The notes: generated by a model from the letters alone, not told the origin. Counted from the first letter of the stretch, positions 1 to 8,483 are shown. The stretch: DNA of 49,041 nucleotides from Pseudooceanicola sp. (GCF_029213205.1 NZ_JARGNH010000022.1:1-49041), one strand, 5' to 3'. Numbers and translations: made by a program.

Positions 1-1
1 A

Positions 2-37
2 AAAACCCGTTGGCCCCTGAAAACCCGTTGGCCCCTG
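2..37. repeat. 18-bp tandem duplication
   Basis: Two exact head-to-tail copies of AAAACCCGTTGGCCCCTG (2-19 and 20-37) lie at the window edge, about 40 bases upstream of the rnk-like start. There may be more copies to the left of the window. No function is evident. Confidence 0.85.
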
Positions 38-76
38 GGGTGCTTGGGAGTTACCAATAAACAAGGAATATTTCAT

Positions 77-508
77 ATGTCGATGGCCAGTCATTCGGCT
101 AGGAAGCCGACCAAGCGCAACCCTAGAATCGTGATCAATGCGGATGACCTCCCGCATCTGGAGGGCCTGGCCGATGGCATGATGAAGCGTCAGCCAGCCC
201 TCGCGGACCGTCTTTTCGATGAGATCGGTCGGGCGCGGATCGCCGCACCCTCGAAGATGCCGAAGAACGTCGTCAGCATGGGAAGTACGGTGACCTACCG
301 CGACGAAACCACCGGGCAGGAAAAATCGGTTACGCTGGTCTATCCTGAAGAGGCCGACATATCGCAACTGCGGGTGTCAGTCATGACCCCGATCGGTGTT
401 TCCCTGCTGGGCCTGGCGGAAGGGGCAAGCTTTCACTGGGACACACGGGAGAACCAGCGGCGTATGCTGACGATCATCAGGGTGGAGCACCCCCCTTTGG
501 ACACCTGA
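77..508 (+). CDS. rnk: Rnk-type nucleoside diphosphate kinase regulator (GreA/GreB C-terminal fold)
   Basis: 143 residues. A short charged N-terminus is followed by a helical arm and a GreA/GreB-like C-terminal domain (about residues 70-135, with VSMGSTVTYRDETTG and SVMTPIGVSLLGL). Rnk family members bind RNA polymerase and influence nucleotide pools. The ATG at 77 is preferred over an in-frame start at 44 because AAGGA (63-67) sits 9 bases upstream. The C-terminus (EHPPLDT) is shorter than in usual Rnk proteins and runs straight into IS3 transposase sequence, so the last few codons were probably replaced during IS insertion or deletion. The core domain is intact and the protein may still fold. 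Confidence 0.8.
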   Translation: MSMASHSARKPTKRNPRIVINADDLPHLEGLADGMMKRQPALADRLFDEIGRARIAAPSKMPKNVVSMGSTVTYRDETTGQEKSVTLVYPEEADISQLRVSVMTPIGVSLLGLAEGASFHWDTRENQRRMLTIIRVEHPPLDT

Positions 509-964
509 AGCTGTGCGTCAGATCGGCGTGACGGTTCAGACCCATTATCGATGGCGCAAGGAATATGGCGGGACGAGCCACGCTCAGCTCAAGCGTTTCA
601 AAGAGTTGGAGACGGAAAACACCCGGCCCAGGCACGCGGTGTCGGATCTGGCAGTGGATAGGATGATCCTCACCGAGGCTGCACGGGATGAGAGGCTATC
701 AGGAAACCATTCAGCGGATGGTTTCCTGCCCCGAGCGCGCCAGCCCTGCCAAGCTCTTCCCGCCGTCGTCAGTGCATCGCCCCTGTGCGGCAGGCCCTTG
801 GCGTATCTGAGCGCCGGACCTGCCGCACACTCGGGCAGCATCGATTGATCCCGCGCAAAGTTCTTTGCGGCTTGCCGGATGAAGCGCGGCTGACCGAGGA
901 CTTCATTGCACGGACAGAAGAGTTCGGGCCCGACGGGTATGCCGACCCGCACGATGCCACATAG
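504..964 (+). pseudogene. IS3-family transposase remnant (OrfA and OrfB fragments)
   Basis: The first part, read from about 510, gives AVRQIGVTVQTHYRWRKEYG, the helix-turn-helix end of an IS3 OrfA, followed by its leucine-zipper-like KRFKELETEN segment. After frame changes, 758-964 reads CIAPVRQALGVSERRTCRTL and PDEARLTEDFIARTEEFG, the start of OrfB, and then stops at 962. The DDE catalytic domain, the OrfA start and the right end are missing. The fragment abuts the 3' end of rnk, so one boundary is a deletion or insertion scar. It fills nearly all of the stretch between rnk and position 1007. Confidence 0.8.
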
Positions 965-1007
965 GTATTTTGGTGAATGCCCGCCTTGAGGATATAGGCG
1001 CGCTGCA

Positions 1008-1289
1008 ATGCAGGCGCAGAAGCGCGTCTTTGACGAGACCGGCAGGCGGATCGTGTCGGAAGGTCAGACCGATCCTGCGACTCCGACAAAGGACATCGCC
1101 GGCTGGCAAACGCATCCTATGGGCTGTTTGGCCGACGCGGCGAAGGATTACACAAAAGTGATGCTCCAAATTGTCGGCAACCTTATAAAGAATGAAGTCG
1201 AGGCGATGAAAAAACCGTGTAGATTTCGAACAAGGCGACGAGAACCAACCAATCAAAGCCATCTGCCCCGAAACCTCAGGAGGATATGA
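1008..1289 (+). CDS. hypothetical protein, unrecognised
   Basis: A 93-residue frame ending 1 base before the next gene's ATG. The central part (LADAAKDYTKVMLQIVGNLI) could be an amphipathic helix, while the C-terminus is basic and looks non-coding (PCRFRTRRREP). There is no convincing Shine-Dalgarno before 1008. It could be a decayed small stress or phasin-like gene, or chance. Its 3' end holds the AGGAGG ribosome-binding site of the gene at 1291. Confidence 0.3.
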   Translation: MQAQKRVFDETGRRIVSEGQTDPATPTKDIAGWQTHPMGCLADAAKDYTKVMLQIVGNLIKNEVEAMKKPCRFRTRRREPTNQSHLPRNLRRI

Positions 1290-1290
1290 C

Positions 1291-1578
1291 ATGGATCGCA
1301 AAGACGCCTATCAGGACAAGTTGCAGGCGCAGCTTGACGAATGGAAAGCCGATATCGCCAAGCTGGGCGCAAAGGCCGAAAAGGCCCAGGCCGAGGCGCG
1401 GCTGAAATACATGGAAGAAATCGAGGAGCTTCGTGCACATCAGAAAAAGGCCGAGACAAGGATGGAAGAATTGCAGCACGCCCAGGGCGCGGCCTGGAAG
1501 GATATGCAATCAGGCATCGAATCCGCATGGGATGAAATGGGTGATGCCATGAAGCGCGCCTGGAAGCGGTTTTCTTGA
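1291..1578 (+). CDS. coiled-coil stress protein (sll1863-like)
   Basis: 95 residues, almost wholly a charged heptad-rich helix (DKLQAQLDEWKADIAKLGAK, then an EELRAHQKKAETRMEELQHA stretch), ending with the tryptophan-containing tail AAWKDMQSGIESAWDEMGDA. This matches small proteins annotated as the sll1863-family stress response protein, whose molecular role is not established. AGGAGG at 1279-1284 fixes the start. A strong hairpin terminator follows at 1615. It is convergent with the P-type ATPase gene. In related bacteria such proteins often lie in oxygen-limitation or stress clusters, consistent with the neighbours here (inference). Confidence 0.7.
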   Translation: MDRKDAYQDKLQAQLDEWKADIAKLGAKAEKAQAEARLKYMEEIEELRAHQKKAETRMEELQHAQGAAWKDMQSGIESAWDEMGDAMKRAWKRFS

Positions 1579-1614
1579 CGGCGCAACTTGATGCCTTAAC
1601 AGGCCACAAGCGCC

Positions 1615-1641
1615 ATGGCTGCCGCATTGGCAGCCATTTTT
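1615..1641 (+). terminator. Rho-independent terminator
   Basis: Perfect 9-bp stem ATGGCTGCC/GGCAGCCAT with a 5-base loop, followed by TTTT. It lies 37 bases after the coiled-coil gene and before the 3' end of the convergent ATPase gene. The T-run is on the + strand only. Confidence 0.8.
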
Positions 1642-1669
1642 CGTTTCGACCCGATGCTATTTCAGCCGA

Positions 1670-4369
1670 TCACCCGGTGCGATCCTTTGGCCCGAAGGTG
1701 ATGTAGATCTGTCCGATCACAAACGGCAGAAAACTTGCCCCTCCGGCCAGAAGCAGCCCGGCGATACCAGGATCGGGAAGTTTCAGGACGTCCGACAGGC
1801 CGGGCACCCAATGCGCCGTGCCGATCAGCGCCAGACAAAGCGCGATCGCCCCCCAGACCCAAGGGTTGCGCGTGACCTCGTTGACGAACAGACCGTCCTC
1901 CCGCGTCCGCATGTTGAACACGTTCCACAGCTGCGCCAGCGCCAGTGTCAGAAAGGCGACCGTCACGGCAGGCGCAACAGCCAGCATCAGCCAATTCAGG
2001 GCCAGCCAGAAGGCGGCGAGCGTCGCCAGGGTAATCGCGCCCCCCAACACGCCGATCTTGATCCAGCGACCACGATCGATAATCGGTTCGGCAGGGTCAC
2101 GCGGCGGTTGCTGCATCACGGAGACGCCCCCCCTTCCCAACCCCAATGCGAAGGCGGGAAAGACATCGGTGATAAGGTTCAGGAACAGGATCTGGAGCGG
2201 CAGCAGCGGCATCGGCAACCCCGCCCCGGCGGCCAGACCGACAACCAGAACCTCGCTGACATTGCAGGACATCAGATAGACGACAAATTTTTGGATATTG
2301 TCGAATATGATCCGCCCCTGACGCATCGCCGCAATGATCGTGCCAAAGGAATCGTCCCTCAGCACCATATGCGCCGCCTCGCGCGCCACTTCGGTGCCGC
2401 GCTGACCCATGGCGATGCCGATATCGGCCTTTTTCAGCGCGGGCGCGTCATTCACCCCGTCGCCGGTCATCGCCACGATATGGCCGTTGTGCTGATAGAG
2501 TGATGCAAGCTGCAACTTGGTCACCGGGGCAACGCGGGCAAAGACATCGGCGGCAAGAACGCGGTCGCGCAGCGGACCGTCCGTGCCTTCGGGATCAAGA
2601 CCGGCCAGATCGCCGCCTTCGATCACCGTCAGATCGCCGTCGCCCGGCGCGCCATGGCCAAGCCCCGCCGCGCGGGCGATTGCGGCGGCGGTGTCGGCGT
2701 GATCGCCGGTCATCATCACCACGCGCACGCCGGCCGCACGGGCCGCGGCGATGGCCTGGGCCACGTCAGCGCGCAGCGGATCGCGCAGGCAGACCAGACC
2801 GGCCAGAGTCAGATCGTCGTATGGGTCAGCTTCGGCAGAGGTTGTTTGTTTCATCGCTAGGGCAAGCAGGCGCAGCCCGCCGCTGGCGGCGGTGCGGCTG
2901 CGCTCCCGCCAATCGGCGCGCACGCTGGCGTCGATCTGCGTTGTGCCGTCCGGTCCCAGAACATGGGTGCAAACATCCATCACCGCTTCGGGGGCACCCT
3001 TGACGACATAGAGAAATCCATCGCTATCGCCATGCACGGTGGCCATCATTTTGAGGGCCTGATCAAACGCATGTTCGCCAACTTTTTCAAACGTTTGCAA
3101 TAGCGCCTCACGGGGCTGACCGACCTGCCGCGCGATCCGCAGCAAGGCCAGTTCCATCGGGTCGCCTGAGGCGTCATCATCCCCCGTTCCCAATGTCGCG
3201 CTGTTGCAAAGCGCCCCGATCCGCAGCGCCGCCTCAAGACGCGCATCACCGGGGTCAACCGCGCCCTGGGCGGTTTCAAAACACACGGTGTCGCCCTGCT
3301 GAACCAAATCGACCTCCGTTCCGGAGAGGAGATACCGGGCCACCGTCATCTTGTTCTCTGTCAAAGTGCCGGTCTTGTCGGTCAGGATGACGGTCGTGGC
3401 CCCCAGGGTTTCCACCGATGACAGGTTCGAAATAACCGCATTGCGCGCCGCCATCCGCCACATCCCGCGCGCCAGGCTCAGCGTGGCGACCACCGGCAAC
3501 CCTTCGGGAACCGCCGCAACAGCCAGCGCCACACCGGTCTGGATCATCGTCATGGTTTCATGGCCGCGCAGGATGCCTGCCCCGATAACCAGCAGCGCAA
3601 GGGCCAGCGTCAGCCAGACCAACCGATGCCCCAACTGATCGAGACGCTTTTCCAACGGCGAAACCGACGATTCGGCCCGCTGCACCAGATCGCTGATATG
3701 GCCCAGTTCGGTGTCCATGCCGGTCGTGGTCACAATGCCGGTCCCGGACCCTTGGGTGATCGCCGTGCCTTTGAACACCATGCAGGCCCGTTCATCGATT
3801 GCCGCGCCAGGCGCGACCGGGTCGGTCTGCTTTGCCACCGACATGGATTCGCCGGTCAGGACGGATTCGTCGGTTTGCAGGTTCGAGGCCTCGGCAAGCC
3901 GCATGTCGGCGGTCACGACATCGCCGGCCTCCAGCAGGACGATATCGCCGGGCACCAGTTCATGCGCATTGACACAAACCGCCTGGCCATCACGCCGCAC
4001 CCGTGTCGTGATCGTGGCGAGACCTTGCAGCGCCTCCATCGATCGTGCGGCGCGCAGTTCCGTGAAATATCCGATCGCCGCGTTAAGCGCCAACACGACA
4101 ACAATAGCGACGCCTTCGGCGATATCCTGAAAGAAGAAAGACAGCCCCGCGGCAAACGCCAGCAGCCAGACGATCACCCCCTCAAATTGATGCGCCAGAA
4201 TGACCAGAACACTTTTCTTTTGCGGCGCACGCAGCTGGTTTGCGCCATGCCGCTCTCGGCGCTGAACAACCGCGCTGTCATCCAGCCCACACGCCGGATC
4301 GACGCCAAGCCGATCTGCCACCGCTTGGGTGTGTTCGGTGAAAACGGAGGTCCCGTTCGTGTCATTCAT
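1670..4369 (-). CDS. cation-translocating P-type ATPase (Ca2+/P2 type)
   Basis: 899 residues, full length for P2-type pumps. Landmarks: N-terminal cation ATPase domain (1-80), actuator loop TGES at 172-175, PEGLP in M4 at 288-292 within VAVAAVPEGLPVV, phosphorylation site DKTGTLT at 331-337, nucleotide-binding KGAPE near 458, MTGD near 553, hinge GDGVNDAP at 636-643, and a C-terminal bundle of about six membrane segments. The M4 signature fits Ca2+/Mn2+-type pumps rather than heavy-metal P1B pumps, and no CPC motif or N-terminal metal domain is seen. It is an inner-membrane ATP-driven exporter; the substrate is inferred only. There is a single plausible ATG with a weak ribosome site. An FNR-like box lies about 64 bases upstream, suggesting induction under low oxygen. 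Confidence 0.88.
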   Translation of the reverse strand: MNDTNGTSVFTEHTQAVADRLGVDPACGLDDSAVVQRRERHGANQLRAPQKKSVLVILAHQFEGVIVWLLAFAAGLSFFFQDIAEGVAIVVVLALNAAIGYFTELRAARSMEALQGLATITTRVRRDGQAVCVNAHELVPGDIVLLEAGDVVTADMRLAEASNLQTDESVLTGESMSVAKQTDPVAPGAAIDERACMVFKGTAITQGSGTGIVTTTGMDTELGHISDLVQRAESSVSPLEKRLDQLGHRLVWLTLALALLVIGAGILRGHETMTMIQTGVALAVAAVPEGLPVVATLSLARGMWRMAARNAVISNLSSVETLGATTVILTDKTGTLTENKMTVARYLLSGTEVDLVQQGDTVCFETAQGAVDPGDARLEAALRIGALCNSATLGTGDDDASGDPMELALLRIARQVGQPREALLQTFEKVGEHAFDQALKMMATVHGDSDGFLYVVKGAPEAVMDVCTHVLGPDGTTQIDASVRADWRERSRTAASGGLRLLALAMKQTTSAEADPYDDLTLAGLVCLRDPLRADVAQAIAAARAAGVRVVMMTGDHADTAAAIARAAGLGHGAPGDGDLTVIEGGDLAGLDPEGTDGPLRDRVLAADVFARVAPVTKLQLASLYQHNGHIVAMTGDGVNDAPALKKADIGIAMGQRGTEVAREAAHMVLRDDSFGTIIAAMRQGRIIFDNIQKFVVYLMSCNVSEVLVVGLAAGAGLPMPLLPLQILFLNLITDVFPAFALGLGRGGVSVMQQPPRDPAEPIIDRGRWIKIGVLGGAITLATLAAFWLALNWLMLAVAPAVTVAFLTLALAQLWNVFNMRTREDGLFVNEVTRNPWVWGAIALCLALIGTAHWVPGLSDVLKLPDPGIAGLLLAGGASFLPFVIGQIYITFGPKDRTG

Positions 4370-4416
4370 TGCGTCTGCCCATTTTTCTATGCTGGCTTAG
4401 ATTCAGTCGCCGGGCA

Positions 4417-4617
4417 TCACGGTGCATTGACCACGATCAACAAAGTATTGTTCCCGCCCTTCCGGTTGGCCGAAACATCAAGTTCGGCCCAGAGTCCTGC
4501 CAGTTTTCCCATCAGCCCTGCGTGCGGGGCCGGTTCTTGTTCGGTCCTGCCTCCGGTCAGCGCCACTGCGTCCGCGGCGGCCTCGGGATGAGCGCTGGCA
4601 AGCGCCTGTCGGCCTGG
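4417..4617 (-). pseudogene. possible truncated gene, C-terminal part
   Basis: An open minus-strand frame with coding-like codon use reads ALASAHPEAAADAVALTGGR, then a segment ending KLAGLWAELDVSANRKGG and LLIVVNAP before a stop at 4417. It has no start codon of its own except an internal ATG at 4512, because upstream it runs into an IS5-family end. This looks like the 3' part of a gene cut by that IS. I do not recognise the family. The FNR-like box overlaps its last codons. Confidence 0.3.
4427..4440 (-). promoter_or_regulatory. FNR/Dnr-type binding site
   Basis: TTGACCACGATCAA matches the FNR-family consensus TTGAT-N4-ATCAA at 9 of 10 fixed positions. Its centre is about 64 bases before the ATPase start codon, a suitable distance for an activator site at about -41 with a short leader. 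It is the only such good match between ftsH and the ATPase gene. Confidence 0.6.
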
Positions 4618-4719
4618 TCCTGGTCCTGTAGGTCGGGGGTGTCGGCCTGCTCATGCCATTCAGCGACCCTGCTGACCTTACGAGATGACCCCCTCAAAGG
4701 ATGCCTGCACCAGAGCCCC
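4617..4719 (-). mobile_element. IS5-family left-end fragment
   Basis: Read on the minus strand from 4719: GGGGCTCTGGTGCAGG terminal repeat, an untranslated leader of about 65 bases, then ATG at 4654 and MSRPTPPTYRTRT, the start of an IS5-family transposase. Similarity ends after 13 codons near 4617. The outer end faces ftsH. Between ftsH (4778) and the ATPase (4369) the stretch holds only this fragment, the truncated frame and the FNR-like box. Confidence 0.65.
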
Positions 4720-4777
4720 GACACGACTGAAACCGCCTGCAATTGATCACTCGCAAAAGTCTGGTCCGCAGCGCCCC

Positions 4778-6625
4778 TCATTCATTCAGGGCAACTGTTC
4801 CGTTGTCTTGCGTGTCGCGGCTCAGACCCTGCGCAATCTCTGCCAGTGCCGTTTTATCCAGCGTCTCGACCTCCAGAAGGCGCGTTGCCGCTTCATCCAA
4901 CACACTGCGGTTGCGCGTCAGGATCTCCAGCGCCAGCTCGGACACTTCCTTCAACACCTCGCGCACGGCATCATCCATCGCCTCTGCCGTCGCCTCGCTG
5001 TAGCTGCGCTCGATGTAGCCTGGTCGGTGGTCGCCCAGAAAACCGCTTTTGTCAGACTCATAGCTGACACTGCCCAGGTTCGCGTCCATGCCGTACCGCG
5101 CCACCATCGAGCGCGCGATATCGGTGGCGCGGGCCAGATCGTCGGCGGCACCGGTGGACAGATGGTTGAACACCAGCTTTTCCGCGGCGCGGCCCCCCAT
5201 CAGGACGGCGATCTTGTCGCGCAGTTCGGCCTCGGTCATCAGGAACCGGTCCTCGGTCGGGCGCTGGATCGTGTAGCCAAGTGCGCCGATGCCACGCGGG
5301 ATGATCGACACCTTGTGCACCTTGTCCACGCCGGGCAGCGCCATCGACACCAGCGCATGGCCCATTTCGTGATAGGCGACGATCTTGCGCTCGCGCGGGT
5401 TGATCAGGCGGTTGCGCTTCTCCAGCCCGGCGACGATGCGCTCGATCGCACGGGTGAAATCCTCCATGGTCACGTGTTTGCCGCGTCGCCGCGTGGCCAG
5501 CAATGCCGCCTCGTTGACCAGATTGGCCAGATCGGCCCCGGAAAACCCGGTGGTCAGCGCGGCAATGTCGTCCAGCTCCATTTCCGGGGCCAGCACGATC
5601 TTTTTCATGTGCACCTTCAGGATCTGCACACGACCCGCACGGTCGGGCCGGTCGACCAGCACTTGCCGGTCGAAACGCCCGGCCCGCAGAAGCGCAGGGT
5701 CGAGAATTTCAGGCCGGTTGGTGGCCGACAGCAACACCACGCCAACACTGGGGTCAAACCCGTCCAGCTCGGACAGCAGTTGGTTCAGCGTCTGTTCACG
5801 CTCATCATTGCCACCCTGAATCGTTCCTGCCCCACGGGCGCGGCCCAATGCGTCCAGCTCATCGATGAAGATGATGGCGGGGGACGCCTTTCGGGCCTGT
5901 TCGAACAGGTCGCGCACCCGCGCCGCGCCGACGCCCACGAACATCTCGACGAACTCGGAGCCGGAGATGGAATAGAACGGCACGCCCGCCTCGCCAGCCA
6001 CGGCACGTGCCAGCAACGTCTTGCCGGTGCCGGGTGGCCCGACCAGCAGGATACCCTTTGGCATCCGCGCGCCCAGGCTGCCGTAGCTTTCGGGCTCCTT
6101 CAGGAAATCGATGACCTCTTGCAACTCGGCCTTGGCCTCGTCCACACCGGCGACATCGGCGAAGGTGACCTTGGTGTCGCTCTCGACATAGATCTTGGCC
6201 TTGCTCTTGCCGATCGACATCATGCCGCCCAAGCCCTGTCCGGCCCCCATCTTGCGGATCAGCACCATCCAGATCCCAACAAAGATCAGCGCCGGCAGAA
6301 CCCAAGACAGGAGCGTCGTGAACCAGGTGTTCTCGACCGCCCCGGTGTAGGTTACCCCGGTTTCATTCAGCCTGTCGGCCAGATCGGGCGCGACCGGCGT
6401 TGTTACGAAGCCAGTCTTGCCCTCCTGCGGTTCGGTGAACGTGCCAGTGATCGTGCTGCTGCCGATAACGACCTCGTCGATATATCCCTCGTCGAGATAG
6501 GCCTCGAATTGGCTATAGGGGATTGCCTCGATCGTCTGGCTCTGGACCCAGAGATCACGGATCAGGACAACACCCATGACGGCAAGCAGGATGTACCAGA
6601 TATTGATTTGGGTTCCGCGGTTCAT
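4778..6625 (-). CDS. ftsH: ATP-dependent zinc metalloprotease FtsH (second type)
   Basis: 615 residues. Membrane segments at about 9-23 and 102-123 flank a short periplasmic domain. The AAA+ module has Walker A GPPGTGKT (196-203), Walker B IIFIDE (251-256) and the second region of homology around 305-320. The zinc site is HEMGH (419-423), with methionine in the usual alanine position of HEAGH. FtsH degrades membrane and regulatory proteins at the inner membrane. Its ATG overlaps the stop of the upstream AhpD-like gene (ATGA), implying translational coupling. The context (P-type ATPase, IS ends) suggests a mobile or stress-specific extra copy rather than the housekeeping ftsH that usually follows tilS. 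The last 20 residues lack the usual acidic FtsH tail. Confidence 0.93.
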   Translation of the reverse strand: MNRGTQINIWYILLAVMGVVLIRDLWVQSQTIEAIPYSQFEAYLDEGYIDEVVIGSSTITGTFTEPQEGKTGFVTTPVAPDLADRLNETGVTYTGAVENTWFTTLLSWVLPALIFVGIWMVLIRKMGAGQGLGGMMSIGKSKAKIYVESDTKVTFADVAGVDEAKAELQEVIDFLKEPESYGSLGARMPKGILLVGPPGTGKTLLARAVAGEAGVPFYSISGSEFVEMFVGVGAARVRDLFEQARKASPAIIFIDELDALGRARGAGTIQGGNDEREQTLNQLLSELDGFDPSVGVVLLSATNRPEILDPALLRAGRFDRQVLVDRPDRAGRVQILKVHMKKIVLAPEMELDDIAALTTGFSGADLANLVNEAALLATRRRGKHVTMEDFTRAIERIVAGLEKRNRLINPRERKIVAYHEMGHALVSMALPGVDKVHKVSIIPRGIGALGYTIQRPTEDRFLMTEAELRDKIAVLMGGRAAEKLVFNHLSTGAADDLARATDIARSMVARYGMDANLGSVSYESDKSGFLGDHRPGYIERSYSEATAEAMDDAVREVLKEVSELALEILTRNRSVLDEAATRLLEVETLDKTALAEIAQGLSRDTQDNGTVALNE

Positions 6626-7233
6626 GGGTTTTCTCCGGTTGAAACAGGCGTCGTGTCGGCCGGGTCCCGCCGCCGCAATATCCATTTTGCAGGAAAGACC
6701 ATCCAGAACGTTGCTAGCCAGAACAGAAATTCAAAAAGGACGCTGCTGTTCTCTGCCTTCTTTCCCTTAAGTCGTGCCGGGAAGGCATCAAGCGTGTTGC
6801 CAAATAGGTTGCCGAAAAAGATCATCCGGATCAGCAACATGATGTCGCGGGCGGTCTCGGTTCCGTAGAAGGCATTGAGCCGCGCCACCATATCCGGATC
6901 GGGGTTGCGGTTGGTCTCGGCGAAATGTTGGGCGAACAAAAGCGCCGGCAGCTCGTGTTCGCTGGCGGATGCCTCGAATTGCAGATCGAACATGTCACTG
7001 ATTTCCTTATCGCTCATGCCGCTGGTGACGGCTTGCTGGGCGTGAAACCATGTGCAGTAGGTGCATCCGTTGACCGCCGTCACCACCATCATGATCTTTT
7101 CCATGAAGGCGCGCCCGATCTCAGGATTGCGCCTCGCCCGGGCAAGCGCCGGAACTCTTGAGATCAGGAAGCCCAGGTCACGGAAGAGGAGGCCGGGGGA
7201 GAATATTCTTCTGTCGTATGTGGTGTTATGCAT
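6622..7233 (-). CDS. AhpD-like carboxymuconolactone decarboxylase-family protein with C-terminal membrane segment
   Basis: 203 residues. The AhpD-type redox motif CTYCTWFH puts C57, C60 and H64 at the conserved CxxCxxxH positions. The C-terminal 45 residues contain one hydrophobic helix (SVLFEFLFWLATFWMVFPA) followed by basic residues, so the enzyme is probably anchored to the inner membrane, which is unusual for AhpD-type proteins. It is the first gene of an operon with ftsH (4-bp overlap). A reductase or peroxidase-coupled thiol role at the membrane is inferred from the motif. The start at 7233 (MHNTTYD) is chosen because upstream codons look non-coding; its ribosome site is weak. Confidence 0.8.
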   Translation of the reverse strand: MHNTTYDRRIFSPGLLFRDLGFLISRVPALARARRNPEIGRAFMEKIMMVVTAVNGCTYCTWFHAQQAVTSGMSDKEISDMFDLQFEASASEHELPALLFAQHFAETNRNPDPDMVARLNAFYGTETARDIMLLIRMIFFGNLFGNTLDAFPARLKGKKAENSSVLFEFLFWLATFWMVFPAKWILRRRDPADTTPVSTGENP

Positions 7234-7582
7234 ACTGGCGGTCCCGTTCTGATCGGAATGCAATATCGGATTTTGCAGGCGCTGACAGGATATTCCGGTT
7301 CTGCTGACAGGTGCCGTCAGGGCAGGCGGAGGCATCGTGCTGAGCCCTTGACGTCGGGATGTCTGACGGTTCGGCCTGATCTGCATCCAGAGTGTCCGTT
7401 ATCGTCGCGTCCAGAAACACGCCGACCAAATCGGAACCAGTTATGCCCTTGCGGGGGCGGTTCTGCCAAGATGCCGCGCGATCACCCCTGCCTGAGATAG
7501 CCTTTTTATTCGAAATGCCTTGTTGTTGAGCACAGATTTTGCGCGGACCCAAATGCGATCTGAAGGGCACGAGGTCATCATA
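7234..7582. other. upstream region of the AhpD/ftsH operon, no gene seen
   Basis: Open frames here have no recognisable similarity. The only structure seen is a short inverted repeat CTGAC-N7-GTCAG at 7304-7320, about 75 bases before the start codon, which could be a regulator site. No good FNR box was found. Confidence 0.4.
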
Positions 7583-7835
7583 GGGGCTCTGCTGCACAAA
7601 TCCCGCGAGGAATTCATCTTGTGAATCCAGTGTGGTAGCTGGATGATATGAGCAGACCGCCCCCCCGACCTACAAGACCAGGAACTGGCCTGCCGATAAC
7701 GAAGCGCGCAAGCGCCGGGGCTCGCTAACGATCCATTGGTCGGCAGGCGATTACCTGCTATCGCCAAAAGGCTGGTTCGACCCCGAGATGAGCGAGACGT
7801 CGTGCCGACAGGGCGACGAGGGGCATCGGGGATGA
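7583..7835 (+). mobile_element. IS5-family left-end fragment with frameshifted transposase
   Basis: It begins with GGGGCTCTGCTGCACAAATC, the same terminal repeat type as at 4719, and ATG follows at 7648. The transposase start (MSRPP) loses frame in a run of seven C (7660-7666). The next frame reads PTYKTRNWPADNEARKRRGS, then about 13 extra codons, then WFDPEMS, typical of the IS5 transposase N-terminus. A further shift gives PTGRRG. The catalytic domain is absent. The outer end faces the AhpD/ftsH operon. Confidence 0.7.
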
Positions 7836-8105
7836 TGATCGCCGTCGTCTCGAACGCGCCGCCCCGCCTGTGCGGCCGCCTTGCTGCCTTGCCGCCTGGC
7901 TGGTGGCCATTCGCGGCAGTAGCGAAAGGCCGAAACCGGGCCAAATATTCCGGTACGCTCTTTGACATCGGGAAACATTCGGTAGATCAATGCTTTACAG
8001 CAACACCCTTCCCCGCACACGCGGGAAAGAACCGGCGCTGTAGCGCAGGAAGCCCGCTGGGCGGACGATGCGGCCACTTCGCGAGGGACCGCTTCAAGAG
8101 GAACC
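7836..8105. other. intergenic stretch upstream of arsR, no gene recognised
   Basis: No frame resembles a known protein. A 31-base sequence at 8004-8034 looks like a single degenerate type I-E CRISPR repeat (CCCCGCACACGCGGG core) but it is not repeated. Confidence 0.4.
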
Positions 8106-8132
8106 TTGACGTGCGCCTGTGATATCTATTAT
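8106..8132 (+). promoter_or_regulatory. probable arsR promoter giving a near-leaderless mRNA
   Basis: TTGACG (8106-8111), 15-base spacer, TATTAT (8127-8132). Transcription would start around 8139, only a few bases before the ATG at 8142, and no Shine-Dalgarno is present. The spacer and -10 region are locally AT-rich, as expected for an ArsR operator, but no clear dyad could be fixed. Confidence 0.4.
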
Positions 8133-8141
8133 TCTTGATGT

Positions 8142-8474
8142 ATGGATAGAAATGATGCGCTCGGCGCTTTTTCTGCTCTCAGTCAGGCCACCCGCCTGGA
8201 CGTGTTTCGTCTTCTGATCAAGGCTGGAGAGGGCGGCATGTCGGCTGGCGACATCAGCGATACGCTCGGGGTGCGTCAGAACACGATGTCGACCAACCTG
8301 GGCGTCCTTGCGCGTTCAGGGTTGATCCGGAGTGAGCGCGAGGGGCGCAGCATCCGCTATTTTGCGGACATGAACGGAATGCGCGGCCTGCTGGCCTTCC
8401 TGATGGAGGAATGCTGCGGCGGTCGCCCGGATCTGTGCCAGCCAGTCATCAACGAAATCGCCTGCGCCTGTTAG
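8142..8474 (+). CDS. arsR: ArsR-family metalloregulator
   Basis: 110 residues with a winged helix-turn-helix (about 35-75, AGDISDTLGVRQNTMSTNLG). The C-terminus is cysteine-rich: C91, C92, C99, C108 and C110 (EECCGGRPDLC, ACAC), the arrangement expected for arsenite sensing at the C-terminal end rather than in helix alpha-3. It is a repressor released by As(III). It heads the arsenic operon 8142-11023. The ATG is almost at the inferred transcription start. Confidence 0.88.
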   Translation: MDRNDALGAFSALSQATRLDVFRLLIKAGEGGMSAGDISDTLGVRQNTMSTNLGVLARSGLIRSEREGRSIRYFADMNGMRGLLAFLMEECCGGRPDLCQPVINEIACAC

Positions 8475-8483
8475 GAGACAGAC

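Noticed and set aside
513-848. A 111-residue frame starting with GTG that looks like a complete small protein
   Set aside because: It is the interior of an IS3 OrfA running into out-of-frame sequence; the GTG is not a natural start.
4743-4756. TTGATCACTCGCAA as a second FNR box
   Set aside because: Two mismatches in the second half-site, and it lies about 370 bases from the ATPase start, beyond an IS fragment.
8004-8034. Sequence like a type I-E CRISPR repeat (CCCCGCACACGCGGG core with GAACCG end)
   Set aside because: Only one degenerate copy; nothing similar about 61 bases to either side and no cas genes in the window.
7736-8122. Open + strand frame of 128 residues upstream of arsR
   Set aside because: Begins inside the IS5 fragment, has no ribosome site and resembles no protein.
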